A stretch of 64,000 nucleotides of DNA from Timaviella obliquedivisa GSE-PSE-MK23-08B (lineage in GTDB: Bacteria > Cyanobacteriota > Cyanobacteriia > Elainellales > Elainellaceae). How positions within the stretch are numbered: position 1 is the first letter of the stretch; the number at the start of each line of letters is the position of its first letter. A model generated the notes under the pieces. It was given only the letters and a program-made list of their open reading frames with translations. It had not been told where the DNA came from and searched no databases. Shown here one piece after another: positions 19,273-26,426 of this stretch. The DNA is taken from assembly GCA_019358855.1 (NCBI GenBank), contig JAHHII010000010.1:98719-162718 (forward strand). The letters are read 5' to 3'. The translations under genes were made by a program, and so were the position numbers.

Positions 19273-20685
19273 TCATTGATTCTTATCCAATTTTTCTCGA
19301 AGCTCTCCCTTAATTCGGCTTAAAATTGAAGCTTCGTCTAGGGTGGCAAGAATTTTGTCTACAACAGCTTTTGGACTGTCTTCGCCCCACGATGCGCCAT
19401 TAGCGAGGTAACTTTTTACAACTTGTCCAATGGCGTAAGTCGAGACTCCAGCAACTCCTGCCTGAGTCAGAGCAACAGAAAAGTAGGGTGCCAGGGAAAT
19501 ACCTCCGGTCGCTGGAGCGGCTGCACCCAAGAAGCTTTTAAGAGAACCTAACCCTAAAGTCGCAATCAGTTCACTCGCGGTAATGCCGCCCATACTGAGG
19601 GCAATTTTTTGTAATAACCCGATCGCCCCTTCCTGGGTCATGGGAATGCCGTAGAGACGGGAAAGAGTCAGAATTAGGGCAATGTCAATGACAATGCCGC
19701 TGAGTAAATCGATCACCATGAGGGGATTCAAAGCGATCGCCACACCCTTTGTCATCACTCCTTGCCAAATGACATCATTGGCGCTGCGATCGCGGATCTC
19801 CATCTTGCGCTGTACCAACTGTTCGTTAACAACTCCCGTGTACAGCATCGTATTCAGCGCTACCAGAGATTTTCCTTCCCGGTGCAAAATTTCTAAAATC
19901 TTCAGCTTCAAGTCATCGACCTGCGGCATACTGCGGTTCAACCGAGCTACCACGGTGCCATCGGGTTGCCGCACTGCCTGCGCGACTAAAGGAGAAGCCG
20001 CTGCCATAACAATCTCTTCCGGCGACAGCAGTTCGCGCACTCGATCATCTCGGATTTTGGCGTAAATGGCTTGGCGATCGGCTTCAGGATATTGATCCAC
20101 TTTATTCAGCACTAATAAAATGGGCTTACTCGCTTGCCTCAACTCCGAAAGCGCCTGGTATTCTACCTGAGTCATATCGCCCGCAATCACAAACAAAATC
20201 AAATCTGCCTGTTGCGCTAACTGCCGCGCCAAAGCCTCACGGGTTTCGCCATCAATTTCATCAATACCTGGCGTGTCAATGAGCTCAATCCGAGAAGTTC
20301 CCAGTCCTGGCACTGTGACCCGCCACAGATCAGAACTTCCCCCTGCGATCGGCTCGACGCTCCACTGAGCAGTTTGCACCGTTTGGGTAATCCCATGGAT
20401 AGGGCCCGTCTCAAATATTTCTTGCCCTAGCAGCGCATTAAGGAGTGAAGATTTACCCCGCCCGACCATGCCAAAAACTGCAATATGCACAACTTGGCGA
20501 TCGAGCTTATTTAACATTGACTCTAGTTCCAGAATCTCAGTCTCTAGCCCTGTCCGCTCCCTAGGTGTGAGGTCAATGCGGGTTACTAAATCGCGCAGCA
20601 CATCTTGCGCCTGACGATAATTTAACTCTGCCTGGATATCATCAAAGCCGTGGATGGTTTCTTCTAACTCAGCATCGGGATTCAA
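19273..20685 (-). CDS. dynamin/Era-like GTPase with DUF697 membrane domain
   Basis: A 470-residue GTPase. The G1 loop GMVGRGKSS is at about 72-80, G3 DTPG at 137-140 and G4 NKVD at 194-197. The C-terminal third (from about 310) contains hydrophobic helices of the DUF697 type, implying membrane association. An N-terminal coiled region (about 20-65) precedes the G domain. Cyanobacteria usually carry several such proteins of unknown role, probably in membrane or cell-division processes. It stands alone, about 170 bases from hli. Confidence 0.85.
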   Translation of the reverse strand: MNPDAELEETIHGFDDIQAELNYRQAQDVLRDLVTRIDLTPRERTGLETEILELESMLNKLDRQVVHIAVFGMVGRGKSSLLNALLGQEIFETGPIHGITQTVQTAQWSVEPIAGGSSDLWRVTVPGLGTSRIELIDTPGIDEIDGETREALARQLAQQADLILFVIAGDMTQVEYQALSELRQASKPILLVLNKVDQYPEADRQAIYAKIRDDRVRELLSPEEIVMAAASPLVAQAVRQPDGTVVARLNRSMPQVDDLKLKILEILHREGKSLVALNTMLYTGVVNEQLVQRKMEIRDRSANDVIWQGVMTKGVAIALNPLMVIDLLSGIVIDIALILTLSRLYGIPMTQEGAIGLLQKIALSMGGITASELIATLGLGSLKSFLGAAAPATGGISLAPYFSVALTQAGVAGVSTYAIGQVVKSYLANGASWGEDSPKAVVDKILATLDEASILSRIKGELREKLDKNQ

Positions 20686-20808
20686 GGCTATCTCCGAAAA
20701 TGTCTACCCTACTGCTTTCGATTTTGCCTGAATTCTCAGTCAAAGGCGATCGGTTTTCCGCCTGAGGTGCAGAAGATGAGAATAAGGTTGCAAGTTTGTA
20801 ACAATTCT

Positions 20809-20826
20809 GTTACATTGATTTACATA
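20809..20826 (+). promoter_or_regulatory. HLR1 element (RpaB site) upstream of hli
   Basis: GTTACATT-GA-TTTACATA matches the HLR1 consensus, two (G/T)TTACA(T/A)(T/A) octamers separated by two bases, at every position. It lies 33 bases upstream of the hli ATG, where its second half would double as a TTTACA -35 box. Such a position fits repression by RpaB in low light and release in high light. A perfect 7-bp inverted repeat (TGTAACA-N4-TGTTACA, 20797-20814) overlaps it. Confidence 0.85.
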
Positions 20827-20858
20827 AGGAAACACATAAAAAATATCTGGAGAAATTT

Positions 20859-21068
20859 ATGAGAAGCGGCAGCATCCTGGACGAACAAGGCAAAATGAAC
20901 AACTTTGCGATCGAGCCTGAAATGTATGTTGATGCAGTTGCGCGGACTGGATTTACTGAATACGCTGAAAAATTAAATGGTCGTTTGGCAATGCTTGGCT
21001 TCGTGACCATGGTGGCTTTAGAAGCAGTATCGGGTCATGGATTGGTGACTCTACTACAAAGCCTGTAG
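20859..21068 (+). CDS. hli: high-light-inducible (Hli/SCP) protein
   Basis: A 69-residue single-helix relative of plant light-harvesting proteins. The helix begins with the chlorophyll-binding motif EKLNGRLAMLGF (ExxNxRxAMxGF) at about 38-49 and runs through VTMVALEAVSG. It binds chlorophyll and carotenoid in the thylakoid and protects newly made photosystem II parts. GGAG seven bases upstream supports the ATG. Light control is predicted from the HLR1 element. It is followed by a strong terminator, so it is monocistronic. Confidence 0.95.
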   Translation: MRSGSILDEQGKMNNFAIEPEMYVDAVARTGFTEYAEKLNGRLAMLGFVTMVALEAVSGHGLVTLLQSL

Positions 21069-21108
21069 CTGCCGTATCCGGCTCAGATTTACGACTCAGA
21101 TTCTATAT

Positions 21109-21126
21109 TTCAAACAGTTCAAACAG
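21109..21126. repeat. 9-bp tandem duplication TTCAAACAG
   Basis: Two exact copies of TTCAAACAG with a degenerate third copy (ATCAAACGC) just after, between the hli stop and its terminator. Confidence 0.75.
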
Positions 21127-21147
21127 ATCAAACGCCCAATTTTGATG

Positions 21148-21178
21148 ACCTCCCGAATCCTTAGAAGATTTGGGAGGT
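21148..21178 (+). terminator. rho-independent terminator of hli
   Basis: A 12-bp stem (ACCTCCCGAATC with GATTTGGGAGGT, one G-U pair) with a seven-base loop, followed by ATTGTTTT. Confidence 0.8.
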
Positions 21179-21196
21179 ATTGTTTTAAAGAGAACT

Positions 21197-21598
21197 TTAA
21201 GGACGCTGCGTCGCGATCGCCATCCGCACGCCCGCAATTTTCCGTAACCGATCCATGACCGCTACTACCCGTCCGTGGGCTACGCCTTGATCAGCATTAA
21301 TCACGACAAAAGGCGGCTGCCCCTTCGCTGCCAATCCCCTTACCTGGGCTTCTAGTACTTCCAAGTCCATCGGCTGACGATTAAGCGCTAAATTGCCTGA
21401 TCGATCGATCGTCACCACCGTTTGGCTTTGGGGCTGGCTTTGAGCAGTGGTTGCTCCTGGCAAATTAACAGGCAAGCCCTCAGAACGAGAAAGATAGAGC
21501 GTGGACATGATGAAAAACGTCAAGATGGCGAAGATCACATCGATCATCGGCACAATGTTGATCTGAGAGGGAGATTCAGGCTCTTGAGGGAGACGCAT
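21197..21598 (-). CDS. exbD: ExbD/TolR-family biopolymer transport protein
   Basis: Proton-channel partner of ExbB that powers TonB- or Tol-type outer-membrane processes. The 133-residue protein has one N-terminal membrane helix (PMIDVIFAILTFFIMSTLY) carrying the conserved Asp in the MIDV motif, then a periplasmic domain with VVINADQGVAHGRVVAVMD. It lies 41 bases downstream of exbB. No tonB or receptor gene is close by. Confidence 0.93.
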   Translation of the reverse strand: MRLPQEPESPSQINIVPMIDVIFAILTFFIMSTLYLSRSEGLPVNLPGATTAQSQPQSQTVVTIDRSGNLALNRQPMDLEVLEAQVRGLAAKGQPPFVVINADQGVAHGRVVAVMDRLRKIAGVRMAIATQRP

Positions 21599-21639
21599 AA
21601 TAAAATCAGGATTGAAACTAGGGCGATCGGGTCAATAAA

Positions 21640-22287
21640 TTATTGGGCTGCGGGATAGGAGACGCTGCGTCCTTGGCGACGGCGATGGATCAGTTCTAGC
21701 TGTCCTCCATATTCCTGAATCAGCGCTGTTTGGCGGAGGTATAGCCCTCGAAACAAGTTAGCAAATAGCAGCGTGGAAATTGCCACGATCAGCCCCGATG
21801 CAGTCGAAACTAATGCCTCACTGATCCCCGCTGTAACGTTAGTGCTAGAAGTTCCGCCAATATTGCCAATTTGCAAAGACCCAAAGGAAGCCATGAGTCC
21901 TAAAATTGTTCCTAGCAACCCCAGCAGCGGTGAAACGCTAATCACAGTGTCAAATACTGTATTGAAACGCTTCAGTAAAGGTAATTCGGCTTGGGCAGCG
22001 CTTTCTAGTGCTAATCGAAATTCTTCTGGAGTGGCTTGCTCTAACTCTAGAGCCGCAAGAAAAATTCGGGCGATCGGTAAATTTAAATTCTGTTCCAGCT
22101 TTTGTAATGCTGCCTTGCTGCTACGACGATACAAGCTCAAAACATCCCTCACCACTTTGTCTTGGCGCTGAACAATCTGACTCCAAAATAAAACTCGTTC
22201 TAAAACTAGCGCCAGTGCCAAAATAGACAGCCCTAGCAAAGGGTACATGACTACCCCACCTTGCGCAAACAGGTTACCGATTGGCAT
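21640..22287 (-). CDS. exbB: ExbB/TolQ/MotA-family proton channel protein
   Basis: Pentameric proton-channel subunit of 215 residues with three membrane helices: one near the N-terminus, one at GLLGTILGLMASFGSL and one in the segment EALVSTASGLIVAISTLLFA. These two segments are the family signature. It is the first gene of an exbB-exbD pair on the minus strand. A large hairpin with a + strand T-run lies 50 bases upstream. Confidence 0.93.
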   Translation of the reverse strand: MPIGNLFAQGGVVMYPLLGLSILALALVLERVLFWSQIVQRQDKVVRDVLSLYRRSSKAALQKLEQNLNLPIARIFLAALELEQATPEEFRLALESAAQAELPLLKRFNTVFDTVISVSPLLGLLGTILGLMASFGSLQIGNIGGTSSTNVTAGISEALVSTASGLIVAISTLLFANLFRGLYLRQTALIQEYGGQLELIHRRRQGRSVSYPAAQ

Positions 22288-22336
22288 AGGGTATCCTCAC
22301 CTCGTTAGAACATTTTTAGGCTACGTGCGCTGCCTT

Positions 22337-22377
22337 CAGCAGTATGCTAACAGCAACCCGCTATTAGCATACTGCTG
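22337..22377 (+). terminator. orphan + strand terminator upstream of exbB
   Basis: A perfect 14-bp inverted repeat (CAGCAGTATGCTAA with TTAGCATACTGCTG, 13-base loop) is followed on the + strand by TTTTTT. No + strand gene lies upstream: the neighbours exbB and the DUF2993 gene are both on the minus strand. The stem could also slow minus-strand transcription leaving the DUF2993 gene, but there is no U-run in that direction. Confidence 0.65.
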
Positions 22378-22427
22378 TTTTTTGTCCTTGATTTTTTTTG
22401 TCCTTAAGCAAACTCTTTTAATGCGGC

Positions 22428-23222
22428 TCAACCTGTACCCGGGAAGTGTTCAATCTGGGCGTATCCGCTAAAAACTAGCTGTTGACCTTGAGTTTCTAGC
22501 CGATTAATTCGCAGCATTACGCCATCTAAATCAAAACGATCTAGATCTACCATGTTGTCCAAAATTTCAGCAAATGCCTCGGTTAACACTTCCGACAAAC
22601 CTCTGATATCTTCTGGAACAGCTTCAGGATTAAATTGGGGGTCTTTAAAGGCAACTCGGCGGCGCTTTTCAACAGCTAGAGTCGCCATCAGTTCAATCGG
22701 GACATCGCTACGGTTAGGTAAGTCGGTTTTGGCAGAAATACTGATTTGGTTTCCAGGAAGAAGCTTTAACTCAATATCACGAAAGGAAATAGGTTCACCC
22801 CCAGACAAATTAGTCAATGATTCCGTGTCTAGATTTTGAAGACGTTTTTGGACTAAATCTGCCTCAAAGGCTCGATTAATGGAATCTTCAGAAAGGATGA
22901 TTTGCGCGATCGCCTGAGTTGGCTGCTTTAAGCGCAACTGCCCACCCAGTACGGAACCAAAGTCAATGGCGACCGCATCAGTTTCAAACGACATTTCCTC
23001 CACCTCAAACTGTCGCTTAATCACCAAGCCTCGTCCGCTCATCTTAAAGCTGTCAATGCTACCTTGCAAAATCTTGCTAGCAGGATTACACCGCACAGAA
23101 ACCTCCACCGATTCGCACTGGCTAAACAAGTGTCGAATCGATTGAGTAGCAGCAGCATTGAGCATTCGCTCCCCAAAATCGGCATTAGGACTACTCTTTG
23201 AACCTGTAAAACCACCAAACAT
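22428..23222 (-). CDS. DUF2993 (LmeA-like) protein
   Basis: The 264-residue protein has the arrangement of cyanobacterial DUF2993 proteins: an N-terminal GERMLNAAATQSIRHLFSQCESVEVSV segment, then repeated beta-rich segments (SFKMSGRGLVI, EISFRDIELKLL-type) and a LEVLTEAFAEILDN-like helix late in the protein. The actinobacterial relative LmeA is a phospholipid-binding mannosyl-lipid maturation factor; the cyanobacterial role is unknown. The ATG at 23222 (MFGGFTGS) is preferred; the 34 residues upstream in frame look non-coding. It may be transcribed with exbBD, but a 140-base gap with a hairpin intervenes. Confidence 0.72.
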   Translation of the reverse strand: MFGGFTGSKSSPNADFGERMLNAAATQSIRHLFSQCESVEVSVRCNPASKILQGSIDSFKMSGRGLVIKRQFEVEEMSFETDAVAIDFGSVLGGQLRLKQPTQAIAQIILSEDSINRAFEADLVQKRLQNLDTESLTNLSGGEPISFRDIELKLLPGNQISISAKTDLPNRSDVPIELMATLAVEKRRRVAFKDPQFNPEAVPEDIRGLSEVLTEAFAEILDNMVDLDRFDLDGVMLRINRLETQGQQLVFSGYAQIEHFPGTG

Positions 23223-23502
23223 GCGGTTGCTCGTTTTTAAGGGCACTGTGTCTTGTTGTAACAGAATGTTAACATTTCGGCAAACGTTGCGTTGCTTACA
23301 AACCTTATAAATTGATAAAGGCACTGATTGGCAATGATTATTAATGACTCATTTAACCTCGACGCATAGCAAGGTTCCACCTCCACACAAATATCAATAA
23401 CCTCAATAACTATCTCCATAGCATCAATAGTCAACTCTTTAGCCGCTATGGAAATCGGCACAAGGGTAAGTACAGTTTGAAATCGTCTCTCGCAAAATAC
23501 TA

Positions 23503-23548
23503 ATAGCGTTTAATTGTCCTTGCCCTACAGCCTTGTGGGGCAATTTTT
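23503..23548 (+). terminator. tandem orphan terminator unit, copy 1
   Basis: ATAGCGTTTAATTGTCC leads into a 10-bp hairpin (23520-23543, TTGCCCTACA with TGTGGGGCAA, loop GCCT), then TTTTT. Copy 2 repeats both the leader and the hairpin 94 bases downstream. All genes to the left are on the minus strand, so this would end an unannotated + strand transcript, perhaps a small RNA. Confidence 0.6.
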
Positions 23549-23596
23549 ATTTGTGAACTAAGCTTGCCGATCAACAGAATTTTTAGCAGAATGGAG

Positions 23597-23644
23597 ATAG
23601 CGTTTAACTGTCCTTGCCCTACAGCCCTGTGGGGCAATTTTTTT
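23597..23644 (+). terminator. tandem orphan terminator unit, copy 2
   Basis: Same unit as copy 1 with two substitutions in the leader and loop: ATAGCGTTTAACTGTCC, then a hairpin of 11 bp (23614-23637) with a run of seven T. One substitution (T to C in the loop side) extends the stem, so the fold is maintained between copies. Confidence 0.6.
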
Positions 23645-23831
23645 AACATTTCTGAAAGAAATAGCTATGTTAAATGCCCATACTAAAACTAGATCAACAG
23701 ATTGAATAATGGGGAAAGGCAAAATTTACCCTAGCCAGACTGCTTCACTCAAACTGAAAACTGTTGGCATAGAACCTAAAATTATGGAAAATTCAAGTAT
23801 GTATCTTAGCAGAGGTTAAGAGGTAGCTCCT

Positions 23832-24152
23832 GTGAAGATCGTTTGGGAACAAAGCGTATACGTTGGTAATGCTCCTGTGTTCTGCGCTATTTGTGGACAT
23901 AGAGCCTATCCAACCCGAGGCAGTAGGAATCAGCTATTGCTTGCCGTGATCTATGACTATCAGGGGGTTGCCTGTGGCGAAGCCTGCCGAGGTTGTGTAG
24001 CATCAGGCGCATCGGGCATTCGGCAAAAGCTGCAAGACCAGATTCAGTCTTTTCAAAAGAAGATTGCTGAGCTAGAACATTTAGGAGTAGGAGAGGTTCA
24101 GCCACCTTCTCTGGAAGAAGAGTTTCAATTGCATCGGCAAGATGTTTCATAG
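23832..24152 (+). CDS. conserved small Cys-rich protein, 106 residues
   Basis: Unrecognised. GTG start. It has two cysteine clusters: CAICG near residue 18 and CGEACRGC near residue 50, together a plausible zinc site, followed by a C-terminal coiled coil (RQKLQDQIQSFQKKIAELEHL). The layout suggests a small zinc-ribbon-like protein that could bind nucleic acid or protein. It is the first + strand gene after the tandem terminators. Confidence 0.55.
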   Translation: MKIVWEQSVYVGNAPVFCAICGHRAYPTRGSRNQLLLAVIYDYQGVACGEACRGCVASGASGIRQKLQDQIQSFQKKIAELEHLGVGEVQPPSLEEEFQLHRQDVS

Positions 24153-24164
24153 CTGAATGTGAGC

Positions 24165-24284
24165 TTATTGATGATTTTTGCGCTGGTTAAACCAAATGGT
24201 AAAGAACATCATGAGGAAACTACTGATTAAAAGCCCAAATGCTAGCATTCCTCCTATCCAATCGAGCCAATCGGTGTTTTCCAT
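24165..24284 (-). CDS. 39-residue single-helix membrane protein
   Basis: A short frame encodes MENTDWLDWIGG, a hydrophobic helix (MLAFGLLISSFLMMFFTIWF) and a charged end NQRKNHQ. An in-frame ATG five codons upstream (24299) is an alternative start; GGAG lies ten bases before the 24284 ATG. The size and one-helix layout resemble small thylakoid complex subunits, but I do not recognise the family. It is convergent with the Cys-rich gene, 12 bases away. Confidence 0.5.
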   Translation of the reverse strand: MENTDWLDWIGGMLAFGLLISSFLMMFFTIWFNQRKNHQ

Positions 24285-24437
24285 GGCGCTGTTCTCCATC
24301 GAATTCTGCCCAAAATCTACTCTTGAAGCTTAGAAGATTTGAATGTTTCTCTGCAAAAGTTCTTGTAGGACAAATTAATCCAATCGCTCTTTCGGTTCGT
24401 ACTGATCCTGAACATGAAGAGCAATGAGGATTTCATC

Positions 24438-25940
24438 ATGGCAAATAGCAATTTGGGGCGCTTGAATGATACGAAGGTGGTAACGGCTTCAGTACGTCGG
24501 GACGATCGCTTTGATACTTACCAATTTCGGCTGAAGGATCGCAGCAGCTTAACAGGAAAGTTAGGGAACCTGAGGGGCGGAAACGCTGATTTGGAGCTTT
24601 TTAGTCGCGATCGCCAGCGCATTGCCAAATCCACCACATCTGGCGCTGACTCCATTACTCAAACCCTCGATGCCGGAGTTTATTTCTTTCGAGTTAAACA
24701 ACGCAGTGGTAATGATGTCAGTTATCGCCTTCGCTTGTCCAATGCTCCCTTTGTTCTACCTGACACCGTAGGGAATAGCCAGAGTGAAGCTAAGCAAATT
24801 TCCTTGGGAGCAACCTCCAGCAGCTTTGTCGATTCGGTTAGTCGGTCAGACAACAACGACTACTATCGGTTTGATGTCACGACCCCTGGTAATCTTAGCT
24901 TGAACCTGAACGGGCTAAGTGGCAACGCCGATGTGCAGGTGCTTAATGGTAATGGCAATGTAATTGGTTCTTCTACCAACGCTGGGAATGCAGATGAGTC
25001 ATTAAATCTCAACCTTGCTGCAGGCACCTTTTTTGTACGAGTGTTTCCCAATGCGCCCAACCAGAGTACTCCCTATAGTCTGAATGCAACACTCACACCG
25101 CTAAAGCTTTTTGGCTTAACAGAGCAAAATAACCTAATTGCCTTCAATGCCGACAACCTTAACGCCGTCACTGTAGGGGCTGTCACGGGGCTTGCTACCG
25201 GAGAAACGTTGGTGGGTATCGATTTTCGGGCTACGACTGCCACTGCTGCCAATGGACAAAGCCTCAATGGTGGCTTATATGGCTTAGGTAGCACCAATCG
25301 GCTTTACAGCATCAACATTGCCACTGGTCAAGCAACTTCAATCGGTACTGCGCCTTTTAGTCCAGGAATAGACGGAGCATCTTTTGGTTTTGACTTTAAC
25401 CCTGCGCCCGATCGCATCCGGTTGGTGAGCAACACCGACCAAAACCTACGCTTAGTCCCCGATGGCACTATGGCTCCAGCCGGAACTGTGGCGGATGGTA
25501 ACGCTGGTGTTGCTGGCATCCAATCCGATACCTCGTTAAGCTACATCACAGGCGACGTTAATGCTGGGGTTAACCCTAATATTGTGGCAGCTGCCTATGC
25601 CAATAACCGGGTGGGGGGTAGAACAACGCAGTTTGTCATTGATGCTGACTTAGATGTTTTGGTCAGGCAGGGTAGCCCAGGGGGCAACGCGTCCTCTCCT
25701 TTTGGTGCATCGCCGAATGGAGGATTGCTAACTACTATTGGGGCGCTAGGATTCGATTTTGGCAACAACACCGCCTTCGATATTTCGACGGATAGCAATC
25801 TGACCGATACAGCGATCGCCACTTCAGGTTCAACCTTGTACGGCATCAATCTTGCTACAGGTGCTGCTAGAAACTTGGGCACAGTGACTGCGAATGGCGC
25901 AGCCGTCAATGTTGTCGGGCTCTCGACACGAGTAGTCTAA
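24438..25940 (+). CDS. PPC-domain and DUF4394 protein
   Basis: A 500-residue protein of two parts. Residues about 5-110 and 125-225 look like two bacterial pre-peptidase C-terminal (PPC) beta domains (GVYFFRVKQRSGNDVSYRL; GTFFVRVFPNAPNQSTPYSL). The remainder is DUF4394, a beta-propeller-like region with FGLTEQNNLIAFN, GIDFRA, LYGLGSTNRLYSINIATG and FGFDFNPAPDRIRLVSN. No signal peptide is seen, though such domains are usually extracellular. The ATG at 24438 has GAGGA seven bases upstream and is preferred over 24414. Confidence 0.82.
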   Translation: MANSNLGRLNDTKVVTASVRRDDRFDTYQFRLKDRSSLTGKLGNLRGGNADLELFSRDRQRIAKSTTSGADSITQTLDAGVYFFRVKQRSGNDVSYRLRLSNAPFVLPDTVGNSQSEAKQISLGATSSSFVDSVSRSDNNDYYRFDVTTPGNLSLNLNGLSGNADVQVLNGNGNVIGSSTNAGNADESLNLNLAAGTFFVRVFPNAPNQSTPYSLNATLTPLKLFGLTEQNNLIAFNADNLNAVTVGAVTGLATGETLVGIDFRATTATAANGQSLNGGLYGLGSTNRLYSINIATGQATSIGTAPFSPGIDGASFGFDFNPAPDRIRLVSNTDQNLRLVPDGTMAPAGTVADGNAGVAGIQSDTSLSYITGDVNAGVNPNIVAAAYANNRVGGRTTQFVIDADLDVLVRQGSPGGNASSPFGASPNGGLLTTIGALGFDFGNNTAFDISTDSNLTDTAIATSGSTLYGINLATGAARNLGTVTANGAAVNVVGLSTRVV

Positions 25941-25980
25941 GTCAAAAAACTGCATCGAAAATCTGTAGGCACACGAAATA

Positions 25981-26007
25981 AGGGGACACAGTTCAACTGT
26001 GCCCCCT
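25981..26007 (+). terminator. terminator-like hairpin after the DUF4394 gene
   Basis: AGGGGACACAGTT pairs with AACTGTGCCCCCT (one mismatch) 40 bases after the stop. The T-run is weak (CGCTCTTATAT). Confidence 0.6.
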
Positions 26008-26117
26008 CGCTCTTATATATCATTGGAACTACATTTTTAGAGACCACCTTCTTACTACAAAACCTGCCCACTGAAAGGTAGAGCAGAGGTTGGTAGCTGG
26101 AGGGTATCACTTACGTT

Positions 26118-26297
26118 TTAACGGAACCGACGCTTACGTCTTGCCATAATTGCTTTGCGCTTGCGCTTTTCTAGCGGGGTTTCAAAATGACGATGACTTT
26201 TCACGTCGGCTAAGATACCTGCTTTTGAAACTTGGCGCTTGAATCGACGTAATGCAGATTCAATCCCTTCATTTTCACCTAAGACCACCTGGGTCAT
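26118..26297 (-). CDS. rpsU: 30S ribosomal protein S21
   Basis: Small-subunit protein bS21, 59 residues, [19 protein letters not shown] with the basic tail [17 protein letters not shown]. The ATG at 26297 has GAAGGAG seven bases upstream; the GTG three codons earlier would sit on that Shine-Dalgarno and is rejected. It is divergent from murF. Confidence 0.95.
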   Translation of the reverse strand: MTQVVLGENEGIESALRRFKRQVSKAGILADVKSHRHFETPLEKRKRKAIMARRKRRFR

Positions 26298-26426
26298 GCG
26301 TACCACTCCTTCGTTTTATTTCCAAAAAACTAACAATTACCAAGCATATCTTAACCCGTTTAGTACGAATCGGGTTTTACCAGGGAGTATGATTACATCT
26401 GTTCCTTTTCTTCACTTAAAATTTGC

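Larger units (their letters stand above)
23223..23831. other. 608-bp gene-free region with tandem terminator units
   Basis: No protein gene is supported here. A 74-codon minus-strand frame (23237-23461) is low-complexity and overlaps the DUF2993 upstream region. The stretch holds two copies of a 46-base unit ending in terminators (listed separately). The remainder, 23645-23831, is AT-rich with no recognisable element. Confidence 0.6.

Noticed and set aside
23237..23461. 74-codon minus-strand frame upstream of the DUF2993 gene
   Set aside because: Low-complexity Ile/Glu-rich translation from a short repeated stretch; no start signal and no recognisable domain.
24239..24427. 62-codon + strand frame before the DUF4394 gene
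   Set aside because: Antisense to the better supported 39-residue membrane protein and without similarity to a family I know.
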